Below are positions 1-10,546 of a stretch of 64,000 nucleotides of DNA, in pieces (within the stretch, counting starts at the first letter, position 1; every line of letters begins with the position of its first letter). The DNA is from Papilionanthe hookeriana x Papilionanthe teres. Taxonomy: Eukaryota > Streptophyta > Magnoliopsida > Asparagales > Orchidaceae. The translations under genes were made by a program, and so were the position numbers. Where the stretch lies: assembly GCA_022702705.1 (NCBI GenBank), contig CM040425.1:6774001-6838000 (forward strand). Reading direction: 5' to 3'. A model generated the notes under the pieces. The model was not told the origin of the DNA. It searched no databases and saw only the letters and a list, made by a program, of their open reading frames with translations.

Positions 1-1040
1 TTGCACCATATGTCACACTAAAACTTTTTTATCCAAGCCTAAAAAATTCGGACCACAAGTAACACCACATCACAAAGCTTCAATGAATCTAAGCCCAACA
101 AAAACTATTAAAGCAAAGTGCTATATAATCAGCATATTGAAAGCCATTCTTTTCATTTCATGGGAAATTAGGCATGTTTTGAAGTCAGTTCCTCTTATCT
201 TTCCACCATCTGTTTTTATAAGCCACCAGTAGTGTCAAACTCAGTGGCCAATCAGATCTTGCAAATTTTAGTGTTAGGAAAAAGACTCACATTTTTAGCT
301 CTACAGACATAAACCAATGTCAAGGAAATTAACAAATGTAACACTTTTTCAGCAGGGTGATCAGCCAAGCTTTCGGTTGATAAAGCTGAGGTAAGAGCGA
401 GTTTCATCAAAGAGTCTTTATGAAGAAACTTACTAAGAATATTTAAGAAAATTATTTCAAATTAAAAGAGATTGCATGTGATAACCGGAATCGCCAACAT
501 ATTAATTTGAGAAGTATAATAAAAGATTAAAACCAAAGATTAAGATGGAGGAAGTTTATAAAAAGGAAAAACTTTGGGTTCAAATTAAACATAAAGAGAT
601 GAATAATCTGCCATCAGAAGGTGGTAGGATCTTGGTTGCGATGAACAGTTGGGACCAAACTCACTTCTGTAGAAAAGTGTAGCAAAAGAAAGTCATCCAA
701 AAAAAAAAACCCTAGATTCATATAGCACGTCATAACCCTGTAAAAAAAACCAATGTTTAATAAGAAGGCATGTATCAAACCATAAAAAGAGTGACAAGCA
801 GCCTAAAGTCATTTCAGAGGAAAGTCTGTCATATCAAGCTTAAATAATAGCAATAATAATAATAATTATAATAATGTTGAAGAATATATCATAAAACACA
901 AATGATTATTGAGCTACTTTTTATATCAAATTACAAATTTAGGAAGCTATATTTTTAATCAAATTGCAAGTCTATGAAACCATCAAATTAATGTCGAACT
1001 ACTTCGCATATCAAAATTTCTCTTTCATATATGGTGTGTC
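1..1040. other. AT-rich stretch, nothing recognised
   Basis: I see no convincing exon, RNA gene or terminal repeat here. It could be intronic sequence of the EDM2-like gene whose earlier exons are not found in the window, or plain intergenic sequence; nothing distinguishes these. Confidence 0.5.
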
Positions 1041-1048
1041 ATTATGAT

Positions 1049-1640
1049 ATGGTGAAGACAACTCTCTTACAACATGTCTAAAATTCTGAAAGAGGATTTT
1101 GTCTTAAAATGTTGGTTTGTGTTTCCAACAACTTTGAAATGAAAAAATTCATAGTAGATATGCTGGAATGTCTTGGAGATGAAGAAACCTGACATAGAGC
1201 TACTTGATGCACTTCAAAGAAGTCATATCCAAGAAGTTCTTACTTTTGCTTAATTACAATTGGGAGAAATGAGATTATAGAACAAATGGGAGAAATTGCT
1301 ATCCCCGTTACCTTATCAAAATTTTTGAAAGTAAGATTTTGGTAACGACTCGAATGAATTCAGTTGTATCGATGATTGCAATGGTGATTAGAAAGAAGCA
1401 TTGAGATTTAAGTGGTTGTTGGAAGATGAGTGTTTGTAGCTCATTAACCGCCCGTGCAATTGCTGACGTAGACAACGTTGGTGATCATAAACAATTAAAA
1501 TACATTTGCTAGTTTGATAGTAAAAAGCTTGCAAGATCTCCATTGATAACAAAGGTTATCGGTGGTTTTCTGCATTCTAACTTTGAGAGGCATGGATAAG
1601 AGTTTTAAACAGTGGTGCTGGAAGTGTAGAACTGAGTCAT
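1049..1640 (+). pseudogene. NB-ARC (NLR resistance gene) fragment, decayed
   Basis: Read in shifting frames, the plus strand gives a run of NB-ARC landmarks in the correct order: a P-loop remnant (MVKTTLLQHV, with the GxGK glycine before Lys replaced), an RNBS-A-like segment ending LVCVSNNFEMKKF, DIELLDALQ, the kinase-3a/RNBS-B segment KILVTTRMNSV, and a GLPL-type segment SPLITKVIGGFLHSN. In-frame stops follow QHV and GDEET, and at least two frame changes are needed. Family knowledge: NB-ARC is the nucleotide-binding switch of plant intracellular immune receptors. No coiled-coil or TIR domain and no leucine-rich repeats are seen on either side, so this is a non-functional internal fragment. 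The order of motifs makes the identity secure; the exact ends are approximate. Confidence 0.8.
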
Positions 1641-1935
1641 AATAACGTTAGTGCCATCCTTGTTTTCGAATTGCCAAACATGCAATTCGAGCCACCAAGT
1701 CCAAAGCCACCCATACATTCCATTCCAACAATAATTGTAGTTAATCCAATAAGAAATTTTAGCCACTGTAATTGATGCTAATTACAAACCAAAAGCCACA
1801 AAAAATCCAACAAGCCATTGCACATCCAAATGAATCAAACCCACTGCAATGCTAAATATCCATTATCAATATTAAGAATGTTCTGACAAATAAAATGAAT
1901 TACACATTGGACAAAATCAATTACAAATGTTGCAA
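1641..1935. other. Unassigned spacer
   Basis: Short AT-rich stretch between the NB-ARC fragment and the Harbinger transposase remnant. It may contain the lost 3' end of the Harbinger element, but no matching terminal inverted repeat is visible. Confidence 0.4.
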
Positions 1936-3211
1936 TTAGCCTCGTACTAACATATTAGTGATTTGCTCTCTTAGCTCTGCATTTCGCACACCTTCCCCCT
2001 TTGTAGTACAGATAATCATAGAATCATTCTCAACTCGTGGTAGGGAATGCCCGAGCTGATACTCAAATGCTTCCGAAGGTACATGCTCCTGTTCCTCGTC
2101 GGCTCTGTGAAAGCCAATGTGGAAGGATGCCGCCGAATATAATTGTGCGGAGTCATCGTGACAATGACTATCTGGATCTGTTTGAGAAATGAGCAATATG
2201 AGATATCACGGATTGTGCCCCATTTCTTATTCCTAACATCGAAAGTCCTCTCGATGACATCACGCAGAGATGAATGCCTTTTATTAAACAACTTTTTTCT
2301 ACCACGTGTAACATTGCTGGCTCACTCGAAAATCGGTATGTGATATCTCGTATCAGGAAAGAACTTGAGATACCTTTGCTGTAACAAATATTCTGCATCC
2401 ACCAAGTAATATTTACCTGAAATTTGTTGCATAATTAGTACAAAGGTTAAAGTGAATCAACAAAGTATTTGGGGCTCGAGCATTCCATGAGACTGATGTG
2501 GGAAGTTGTATTGGGCATTCGGCTTTGCAGTCTTGAAAAGTCTACTCTGATGTGCACTCCACTCCTAATCAGGCTTCACGAAAGTGAAACTCATGTTGAA
2601 GTCACAAACAACCATGACATTTTGTGTAGGGAATCCGCAACGCCCGGTGAATGCGATCTTCTCATTATTAGGAACCCATGCATCAATGTGGGTTCCATCA
2701 ATTGCTCCGATGCATTTCTTGAAGAACGACATGTAGCGTGCATCGTGTGAAATCTCCGTAGGAGTCAGTGTGAGCACATGATCAGTTGGTTTGATGACTT
2801 GCGCAGAAAGTTTCAAAAGTGCTTCCAAACCCATGAAGAAGTATCTACTAATCGTCTCAGAGGAGTGTTGAAAGCGTTTCATTGCTCATCGCATTGACTT
2901 ATTCTCTGACAATTTATAGAGGGTTCTCACAAGTAGCTCTCACCGAGTCGTCCTCGATGACCCATGAAGTCCGTGACTTGTACTAAGTTCTAATAAAAGT
3001 TGAATAAATATCTCATGCTTTATGCGGAACATGTTACTAAATCTTGTTGGGTATTCAGGAAGTAACTCCCCAACTCATTTGTCCCCAATATATGACGATG
3101 TCAAGCATGGAGGGCGATCAATGTATTTATTGTAATCGTGGATCAAGTAGATTGCTGCAACTCTCCTTCTAGGTCTTTCTCTGGCTAATTCCTTGTAGGT
3201 GTATATCGAAC
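1936..3211 (-). pseudogene. PIF/Harbinger transposase (HARBI1-like nuclease), degenerate
   Basis: The minus strand encodes a plant PIF-type DDE transposase broken by stops and frameshifts. From 3211 downwards: an N-terminal helical region (YIDRPPCLTSSYIGDK, then FSNMFRIKHEIF), the HSSETISRYF segment, and the nuclease core. The three catalytic acidic positions expected for Harbinger nucleases can still be found: Asp in IGAIDGTHI (about 2690), Asp in KYYLVDAEY (about 2390) and Glu in RDVIERTF (about 2245). The C-terminus ends in the usual REQI-type helix at 1936. Disruptions include a stop after GDK, a stop after SRTTR, a frame change near 2883 and a stop just after FTFVKPD. Together with the MYB-like ORF upstream it is the remnant of a once autonomous element. 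It cannot encode an active enzyme as read. Confidence 0.87.
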
Positions 3212-3487
3212 TTGCTGAGACAAAAAAATAATTATTCAATTATTAACAAAATATGATCCAAGTATTTTTGATATCTGAATAATGAGAAATTATAAATAAG
3301 GAATATCTATAAATATTATGCAACAGAAGTCTCAATCAGTAGCAAACAAAAAAATATAAGTAGAAGTCCCATAGTAGAAAATACAAGTAGAAGTCTCAAT
3401 CAGTAGCAAATAAAAATAAATGTAGAAGTCTCATAATAGAAAATACAAGTAGAAGTCTCAGTCAGTAGCAAATTAAAAAAAAATGTC

Positions 3488-4464
3488 TCAATTGTCCTGG
3501 TGATCATAGAAACATCGTAGATATGCCACCCTTTTATCTTGGGGGATCGAGACGAAAAATTTGCTGCGGGTTGAATTTTCAAGGAACTCAATCGCAAATA
3601 AGTATAGGGACAAATCCTCTGAAATTTTCCTAGCTGCATTCAAGATTTAAGCGACCTGCTGAATGGATTGTGCTTGTACTGTATGTGGTTCAGCGCTGCT
3701 AGAAGCTACTGGATTTGATTTCTAATTTTGGTGGTAAGTAGCTCCACCTTTCTTCTTTTTTTCCACCCGCATACGCTTAAAACCGCCGGTAGACTGGACT
3801 TCATGGAGGTCCGGACTAGGTACTTTTTCTGAAGTCTCTGAATTTGCGAACCAACGGCGCCCATTCTGGCAACGGCGCTCATGTTGGCGCCAACGGCGCC
3901 ATAATACCTTTTTCACCATTTTGCTCCATTTTGCTCCTTTTTGCTCCGAATTCGTTTCTTAGGATCCTGTTTAAATAGAATCCTGTTTCCTGGGTGCTAT
4001 AGAATCCTGTTTCATAGGAAGTGCATGCATATTTGCCTTTAGCAACTACACCCCAAAACATTCCATCCAACTTCTCCAACTCTAGCTCAAATCCACAAAG
4101 TTTAAATTTCTTCGCAGCGGGCACCGCCTACAAAGTCATTACATCAACTTTATTTAGTAAATTAAAGTGAAAATGACTGAATTATATGATTTGATAATAG
4201 TATTATCGTAAGTCTTTCAGCCCACCACTCATGAGCATTAATGGTTCGTTTTCCGGATCCCACCCTAATCTCGTAGATCCTCGTTTCAATTCCTTCCAAA
4301 CTATCTAATTCTTCTTGAGTTGATCCCACTTGTTCTTCAATTTTATCATGTTATATTCTCTGCTCGTACTTTCTTTGAATTTCTTGATAATATTTTGCCA
4401 CAATTCCTTATTGAAAAAGATAGTATGTCTGTTTCCCAGATTAATTTTCTTAAGGTATGTCCCA
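3488..4464 (-). pseudogene. PIF/Harbinger ORF1, MYB/SANT-like DNA-binding protein, degenerate
   Basis: Minus strand, immediately upstream of the transposase in the same orientation, as in complete PIF elements. The N-terminal part carries the plant Myb/SANT-like (Myb_DNA-bind_3) signature: FNKELWQNIIKKFKE, then IKLKNKWDQLKK, then LGWDPE. After a frame change comes ELELEKLDGMFWGVVAKG, a basic segment (RMRVEKKKKGG, about 3740) and a C-terminal helical tail ending at a TGA at 3488-3490. A stop interrupts the SANT region (after DQLKK). Known role of the family: ORF1 protein binds element ends and assists transposase nuclear import. Around 3845-3960 a cluster of GGCGC motifs and CTCCATTTTG-type repeats resembles LTR sequence elsewhere in the window, possibly a small insertion. 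Confidence 0.75.
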
Positions 4465-4754
4465 AAATATTATTTTCATTTCTTTTTCTCACAGTGCCAG
4501 TATACCAGTCTCTTTATTCTTACTGACCTTTTATTACTATGGTGAAACAAAGTGGTGCATAACAAAATAAAGTGTGACAAAAGTAAAATGCTGCGATAGG
4601 CAAGTGTGGTGGTGTTAGAAAAGTAAAATGGTGTCAAAGGGAAGATTTGTGGCTATAGGCAACTGTGGTGGTGCGATAGGCAAGTGTATGTAGCTACTGC
4701 ATATGTAAGTGTTTAAGAGTTAAAAAAATTGCAATCTATGCTCAAATATAGGTG

Positions 4755-4829
<75 letters not shown>
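4755..4829. repeat. (TA)n microsatellite, about 37 units
   Basis: Uninterrupted TA dinucleotides at the 3' end of the LINE-like remnant on the minus strand. Its place directly after the element's non-coding tail suggests it is the element's own terminal repeat or grew from it. Confidence 0.95.
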
Positions 4830-4833
<4 letters not shown>

Positions 4834-5998
4834 GAAGCCCTTGGGCATATTTCATTGAAATAAAAAGGAGTACAAAAGTAGTAATATGAGAGGGCCCAAT
4901 AGATGGAGCTCTACTCATAAGACACAAATGCAAGATTGCACAAACAAAAGGAAACAAAATACATAACAAAAGAAAGACATGCAGATAAGCATGGTCTAAT
5001 GACGAGGTCGGCTAGACCCTCCTCTTCCACAGATTCTTGTAGCGCACCCATGAATCAAACTCTGAAGTGACTCCATTATCAGGAGAGACCACGGTATCAT
5101 CCAAGAGTTTTCCAAATTGAATAGTACCTCCAGCTTTCTTCCTCCGTCGAGAATTATATACTTGTCATTCTTCTTCGGAGGACTGGATAGTCTGATCCGT
5201 AGTGGGAAATACAGTTGCAGCGATAGGTGCCAGCATTTGTGTATGACAGTTTTCGACCACTTGGGGATCTTCTACCCATTGAGCGGGTAGAACAACCAAG
5301 CTACTGTGAGGCAGTAGTTCTTCCTTAGTAGTAGTAGACACCTTTTCCGTCATCAAAATGTGAATATTTGTTTCTTCCCTAGCTTCAGACAAGTCATGGT
5401 GGGGAGTCTGATCTCCCTCCATAGTGGTGGGTACCTGAGCTGATAGTATAGCTGCACCAGTAGAAGAAGGCTGAGAAGTGGCCTCCTCCTGCCTACCAGT
5501 GGCAACTACCTGACACTCCTCAAAGAGTCGATCATTCTCAAGATGTTCTGAAACAGTAGTAGTTATGACATGCGATGAGGAAGGCGGTATACCCGTCGCA
5601 GAAATGTGCGGTCCATTAGTATTTGGACGTGGAGGTTTGAGGTTCGGATGCAAGCGACAACATTGACGAGGAGAGTGTCCAAACATGCGGCAGTGAGTAC
5701 AATAAAGAGGTACTTGTTCAAGTTCTGCTAGTTGCCAGAATCCCTGATGTTGTGTACCAATCCATATCTCTTTCGGAAAAGGTAGTCTAATGTCTCGTTC
5801 TATCAGTATTCGAGCCTCAGAAGGTCGAGTCAGATGCTCTGTAGGCGGGTCAGTTTTGAGTGGTGTGCCATAGATCTTTGCAAAAGTGAATAGAAGCTCT
5901 TGATTGTAAAGGTGAACCTGCAGGTCTGGAAAGTGCAAATAAACAGGGATGATGGGAGGCTTAGTACGATGGTCGAAATCCACCGTCCATTTTAGCAT
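4830..5998 (-). pseudogene. L1-type LINE ORF1 remnant (DUF4283 C-terminal part with CCHC zinc knuckle) plus 3' tail
   Basis: A minus-strand reading frame runs from about 5998 to a stop at 5165. It has the second half of the plant LINE ORF1/DUF4283 protein: VDFDHRTKPPIIPVYL, GTPLKTDPPTEHLTRPS, then IWIGTQHQGFWQ and a zinc knuckle YCTHCRMFGHSPRQC (C-x2-C-x4-H-x4-C, about 5661-5706), followed by a low-complexity Ser/Thr/Glu-rich tail ending SSEEE. About 330 bases of non-coding tail then lead into the (TA)n tract at 4755-4829. No endonuclease or reverse transcriptase ORF2 follows, so this is either an ORF1-only derivative or an internally deleted copy. The ORF1 N-terminus is missing: the open frame continues upstream only through the C/A-rich minisatellite, which is not protein-like. 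Confidence 0.72.
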
Positions 5999-5999
5999 C

Positions 6000-6330
6000 T
6001 TCACCCACCAACCACACACCTCCAACACCTCCAACCATACAACACCACGTCCAACACGTCCACACACATCCACACACCTCCAACGCCACACAATCACACC
6101 AACCACACCTCCAGCACACCTCCAACACCACGACCACACCAACCACACACCTCCACACAAACCTCAAACACCACTCCTCCACACACCTCAAACACCAGCC
6201 ACACACCTCGAACACCACACAACCACACCAACCACACACCTCCAACTCCACACCAAACACACAACACCACCTCCACAAACTAGCACCTCCCACAACACAC
6301 CACCACCTCCTCCTCACAACCTACAACCAG
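6000..6330. repeat. C/A-rich minisatellite (CCACACCTCCAACAC-type)
   Basis: About 330 bases on the plus strand almost free of G, made of imperfect CCACACCTCCAACAC-like units. The complementary strand is G/T-rich with many closely spaced GG pairs. It replaces the expected 5' part of the LINE ORF1. Long open frames across it on both strands are a by-product of composition. Confidence 0.9.
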
Positions 6331-6400
6331 AATCAACATCCTCTCTCATCCAATTGTCAAATTCTCACACAAACATCAAAGATAATGGTTGAACCCCATC

Positions 6401-6775
6401 CCATATTTTTCATTCGAGGTAATTACACACGGGCACCCGAGCATTGCTATGTACAAATGAAGCACTATTTTTTATTTGAGACAATTACTTACAAGGCGCA
6501 TCCATATTTTTCAAATTCTCACTGGTTACATACAAGACACCCGAAACAATACTATCTACATACAGGACACCCGAAAAAAAAAGCTATTTCCAATCCATAT
6601 TTTTCAAATGAGGCAGTGGCATACAGGGCACCGAAACAGTGTTATCTACAAGTCAAGCTCCTTTCATCCATTTTCAATGCAATGACATGCAGGGCCCCGA
6701 AAAAATGTTATCTACATACAGGGCACCCGAAACAACTATCTACATACAGGGCACCCGAAATATCATTCCACAGGG
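6401..6775. repeat. Degenerate tandem array with CAGGGCACCCGAAA motifs
   Basis: Four imperfect units begin with CCATATTTTTCA-like sequence at 6401, 6502, 6595 and 6668 (spacing 101, 93 and 73 bases). Within them the motif ACATACAGGGCACCCGAAA recurs at about 6529, 6558, 6619, 6687, 6713 and 6740. A similar ACAGAACCACCCGAAA string sits in the MITE at about 19640, so the array may be derived from related terminal sequence. Confidence 0.7.
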
Positions 6776-7230
6776 ACCTACAAATTACAAAACTCGCAAA
6801 ATACACAAAATTTTCACAATAACTAGAGATGAAAATGCGAAAGTTCAGGATTGATTCCGCAATACTTTCAAAAAACCCTACATACCGCAATTGAGAAAGT
6901 CAAATAGCAAAGAGAAAGTCATTCAATCGAAAACGAGCATAATAATTACATACCGTGCACAATAACTAGAGATAGGAGAGAAAAGAGAGGTGAAAGGCAA
7001 GTTGCCGCCGGAGAGAGGTGCTAGAGTGAAAAGAGAGATACCTAGGCAATGGGGTAAAAATTTTGCTAAAGCAATCGAGAGAGGTAGCTAGTGCAGAAGA
7101 AACGCGAGAGAGGGAGCCATGGGGTTGATAGAGGCAAAAGAAACATGAGTGTGGGCATCAGGGTAATATGTATGCAAAGAAATGCGGGCCGCAGGTTCGA
7201 CCCCGCGACTATATTTTAACATAAATTACT
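6776..7230. other. Unassigned sequence inside the Harbinger remnant
   Basis: No coding sequence recognised. It lies between the tandem array and the Harbinger-type end, and could be the 5' non-coding part of that element on the minus strand. Confidence 0.35.
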
Positions 7231-7316
7231 TAGGAACGCCACCGCACTGTTGTTTCCAAACGCCCGAAACCACGTTTTAAAAACGCACCGCGCCAAAAAA
7301 GCTGCCCAAACGGGCC
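7231..7316 (-). mobile_element. PIF/Harbinger-type terminal end
   Basis: Read from 7316 on the minus strand the sequence begins GGGCCCGTTTGGGCAGC and continues through GGCGCGGTGCG. This resembles the ends of the MITE at 43333-43586 (GGCCTCGTTTGGGGTAGC). It lies upstream of ORF1 and transposase in the right orientation to be the 5' end of that element, now separated from ORF1 by the LINE remnant and minisatellite. The partner end on the other side of the transposase is not found in the window, so linkage is inferred. Confidence 0.55.
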
Positions 7317-8296
7317 CTTGGTTGAATCTGTCATTCTTCAAGTGTGATACAATTGCGCTTATTTAATTCTAGTGGAATTCTTCTTCTTTTTTAGATGTGA
7401 GACCTTGACTCTCTTTTTTTTAATTATTTTATCTTTATCTTGCTTCCTTAAACTAATTTTTTATTTGTTTGCTTGAGCTATTGATTTTGTTTAAATTTGA
7501 TATAACTTGGATTTAACTTTGGTAAAAACTTGGCAATTGCTTGCTAATGTTGCATAGTTTTAATATTTTATTGATTTCTTCATGTTTATTCTATCATTTC
7601 ATGTTCGCATTTTTTTTTCTTTAAAGACTGAGTTTTTTTTATTATTATTAGCATATCTAGTTGTTCTGAATTAATGATTCTTTTTTTATTTTTATTTATT
7701 TATTTTTTTGACGTGCACTACAACATCTTTGTCGCATTAGGAGATCTAAATCCTATATCGTCCCCAATCAATATCATAGATAGAAGAAATGTCTTTCATA
7801 TGTATTTTCCCATCTCTTTCTTTGACTGTTTGATTCATGTCATTGAAAACAATAAGGGTGCTGCTGTCTCACCACTCTGGCTACTAAATCCTTGAAAACC
7901 CTTCATTTCTGAGAGGAGTAAAACAAGTTCAAGGAAGGCATTTCCTGATACATTAATATGTAAATATTAATTTATTTTAGGAAAATGTTTTGTACATTAA
8001 TGGCCATTATTGTGCTTTATGAAGTATGCTTAAGTAGAATATTTATTGAAATATTAATTCTTTTGACAATCATGTAGCACAAGAAAACATTCTTAATGCT
8101 TGTATATAAGCTTGATTGGTATTGTTTTAATGGGCTTTTTCTTTGTTTGAATTTGTTTTCTTGATAGAAGCTTTCCTACCAAGAGAACTACAAATTAGAA
8201 TGCAAATAAGAAGTTGGTGTGAGATTTGTCAATAATAAACTTAGTTTATGTACATAAACCCTTTTCTGGTGAGAGAATGTAAATAATAAACTTGTG

Positions 8297-9000
8297 CATA
8301 TCATTGTTTAAAAGGCATTCAAGGCTTACACCACGAATTGAGGTCAATAAAAATCCTCAAGGCTTTAGTTTCAACATAATCAGTGAGGCTTATGCCTTTT
8401 TCCTTTGAGGTGTAAGCCTTGAGGTTTTATTCCTCGAGGTGTTTTGAGGCAGGGCATCGTTTAAGTTGTGCAAATAATGTATATTATGTTATAAATATTT
8501 GATAGAATGCTTCAAGAAAGTCAAAATATAGTTTAATCAATTAGCTAATTATGTTATTAATTTATTCTTTTATTTTAAATGATTCTGAATTTCAGACTGA
8601 TTGATGTTAGGAAAATATTTTAAAGTTGGAAATGAGATCGAATTAGATTATAATAAATATGAAAATTATTTTGAAGATGATGAAATCATAGATGAGGCTA
8701 CTATGGATCTTTAACACTATAGAATATTCAAATTTGAAGTGAATGCTTTCCTAGAATCATATTTCAAACTTCTAATTTTATATTAAAATTAATATTAAGA
8801 TTTATGATTTATGTCTTTATGATAACAATTTAAATCAACATATTAATGGTTTATATCATAGGTATGATTTTTTTATTTTTAATTTTATGAGTTTTTTTTT
8901 TCTTTCTTGAAGCTTATTCCTGGATCCGTCTTGAGGCTACGCCTTGTCTCATTAAGGCAAAAACACCTTGGTTCTCAATTTTGCCTTTCTAAACTTGATT
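8297..9000. repeat. Cluster of GCCTTGAGG / CCTCAAGGC inverted motifs
   Basis: 8297-8460 holds opposite-facing copies of AAGGCTTACACC and GGTGTAAGCCTTGAGG, and a related block (CTTGAGGCTACGCCTTG) recurs at 8928-8960. The intervening sequence is AT-rich. It looks like the ends of a non-autonomous DNA transposon, but I could not set a target-site duplication. Confidence 0.45.
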
Positions 9001-9797
9001 ATATAAAAATCTCTTTTTTCGCTTCAATAGGATGTTATTATGAAGTCAAAGCAACTCTGTTAAATTGTTTATTTTTTTTCAACTGGAATATTGTTTAGTC
9101 TTGGTTGTCAAAGTTAGAGACTATTGGATTTTCTTCTTTTCCCATGCAGTACAACATTCTTATCGATGTAGTGATGCACATGTTCTTTTCTATTTCTTAT
9201 TAAGCATGTCAATCATATAAAAGGATCCACTAATTTCGTATAATTTACTATGAGATATATTTGATGTTCTTAGAAGATTCATGAAATTTATCAAGGCATA
9301 TGATGGAGTAATTACATTAATGACGACCTATTGGTCAGTTGTTGTTTGATGATCAGCAATAACTTCTTTTCTTCTTAAAATGGAACTGTTCGGTTGGTTC
9401 TTTGCTACTCCAAAGTTTGCTTTTTGTGATATCATGGCTGGTTTGATACCAATATACTCATTTTATTCATCCTACTATATTCCTATTCAGCATTTCATGG
9501 TTATACCATAGAATACGTTAGATTCCCTTGTTAGTTTTAGAACATAAAGCTTATTATGTGTGATCCACATGCTCCAAATTATTATGGCAATGTCGTTTAT
9601 CCTATAGAATGATTTCCTGGCAATGATTTTCCAATGAATATGCATTGTTGTTCTTAAAGGTTACTTGAAATTCATGAGACTAAATTTTAGAGATGTCGAT
9701 GTACTTCTATAAAGTAAATCTAACTTCTGCTGATATGGGCTTACTTGCTTGGACACCGAATTAAATTCACATTAAAAGAATTCTCGTACCCATGCAC

Positions 9798-10139
9798 TCA
9801 CTTTAGACATGTTGGAAGAATACTTCGGTAAATTAAAACAAAATAACAAGTTGGCTCTTTTACATCTCTACCTTTATCCCCTGTACTGTTTAACCTGCGA
9901 AGCTTTTGATATGGGGGACTTGGTATCAAAGTTTTGTGGCTGGAACTTTCTTCAACTAAATAGCCAAAAACTTGGCTCTGAATGTTACCTTTATCTTCAC
10001 CATGGCACACATCAATATATGTCTTCTCTCCGATTACTAAATTAATCATCGAGTCAATTCTTAAACTGCTCGGAGTAGTGGAGAATTCTGCATGATCATA
10101 CGAATTCTTTGTTCCTGAACTGTGAAGATTATCTGTCAT
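9798..10139 (-). CDS. Unrecognised 113-codon reading frame
   Basis: A complete minus-strand frame starting with MTDNLHSSG and rich in Ser, Asp, Lys and Glu, so its composition is more protein-like than the AT-driven frames around it. An acceptor-like CAG precedes the ATG by roughly 50 bases. I do not recognise a family, and see no membrane segment, zinc-binding pattern or repeat. It could be an exon of an unknown gene, a retrocopy fragment, or chance. It lies antisense upstream of the first visible EDM2-like exon. Confidence 0.25.
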   Translation of the reverse strand: MTDNLHSSGTKNSYDHAEFSTTPSSLRIDSMINLVIGEKTYIDVCHGEDKGNIQSQVFGYLVEESSSHKTLIPSPPYQKLRRLNSTGDKGRDVKEPTCYFVLIYRSILPTCLK

Positions 10140-10546
10140 TGAATGATAGGATCTTGTTTCTCAGCAAATAGGCTGCCTTTGCTGTTTCTATTCAAGGTTT
10201 ATTTTAATGGATAATTTAAAGTATTTTTGCAAGGGAATATTTTATGTAACTTTGTTAATATTCTTCTGTCTTCAGCAAAATTTGAAGTGTTACTTTATTT
10301 GTAATTTTTCTTATGTTTCTGTGATTATCAAGGAGTTTTAGAAGTTTTTTGATATGTTTTCCACATATTGGAGTTATTTTCCCTTTCTAACTTTATATCT
10401 TAATAAATACTCAGGTGCGTCGTCATGTTCTACTTGCTAATTTAAGTATTCTGTTGTATATCTAAGAAAATGGTTTTAGTTTTGCGGTTTTGGTTTCCAC
10501 TTTCAATTTATTGATTTATTGAAAGAATTTTAAATGTGTTTGGCAG

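Larger units (their letters stand above)
7319..10546. other. Gene-poor stretch upstream of the first visible EDM2 exon
   Basis: AT-rich, with poly-T runs typical of plant introns. I searched both strands by eye for the EDM2 segment that should precede DFCCG (the MRYTSFGRHFT-type block) and did not find it. Contents seen: the GAGGC/GCCTC inverted cluster at 8297-9000 and an unrecognised antisense reading frame at 9798-10139. Confidence 0.5.

Noticed and set aside
5949..6392. Open frames on both strands across the C/A-rich minisatellite
   Set aside because: They consist of His/Thr/Pro or Cys/Val/Trp/Gly repeats dictated by the repeat composition; no domain or proper start context.
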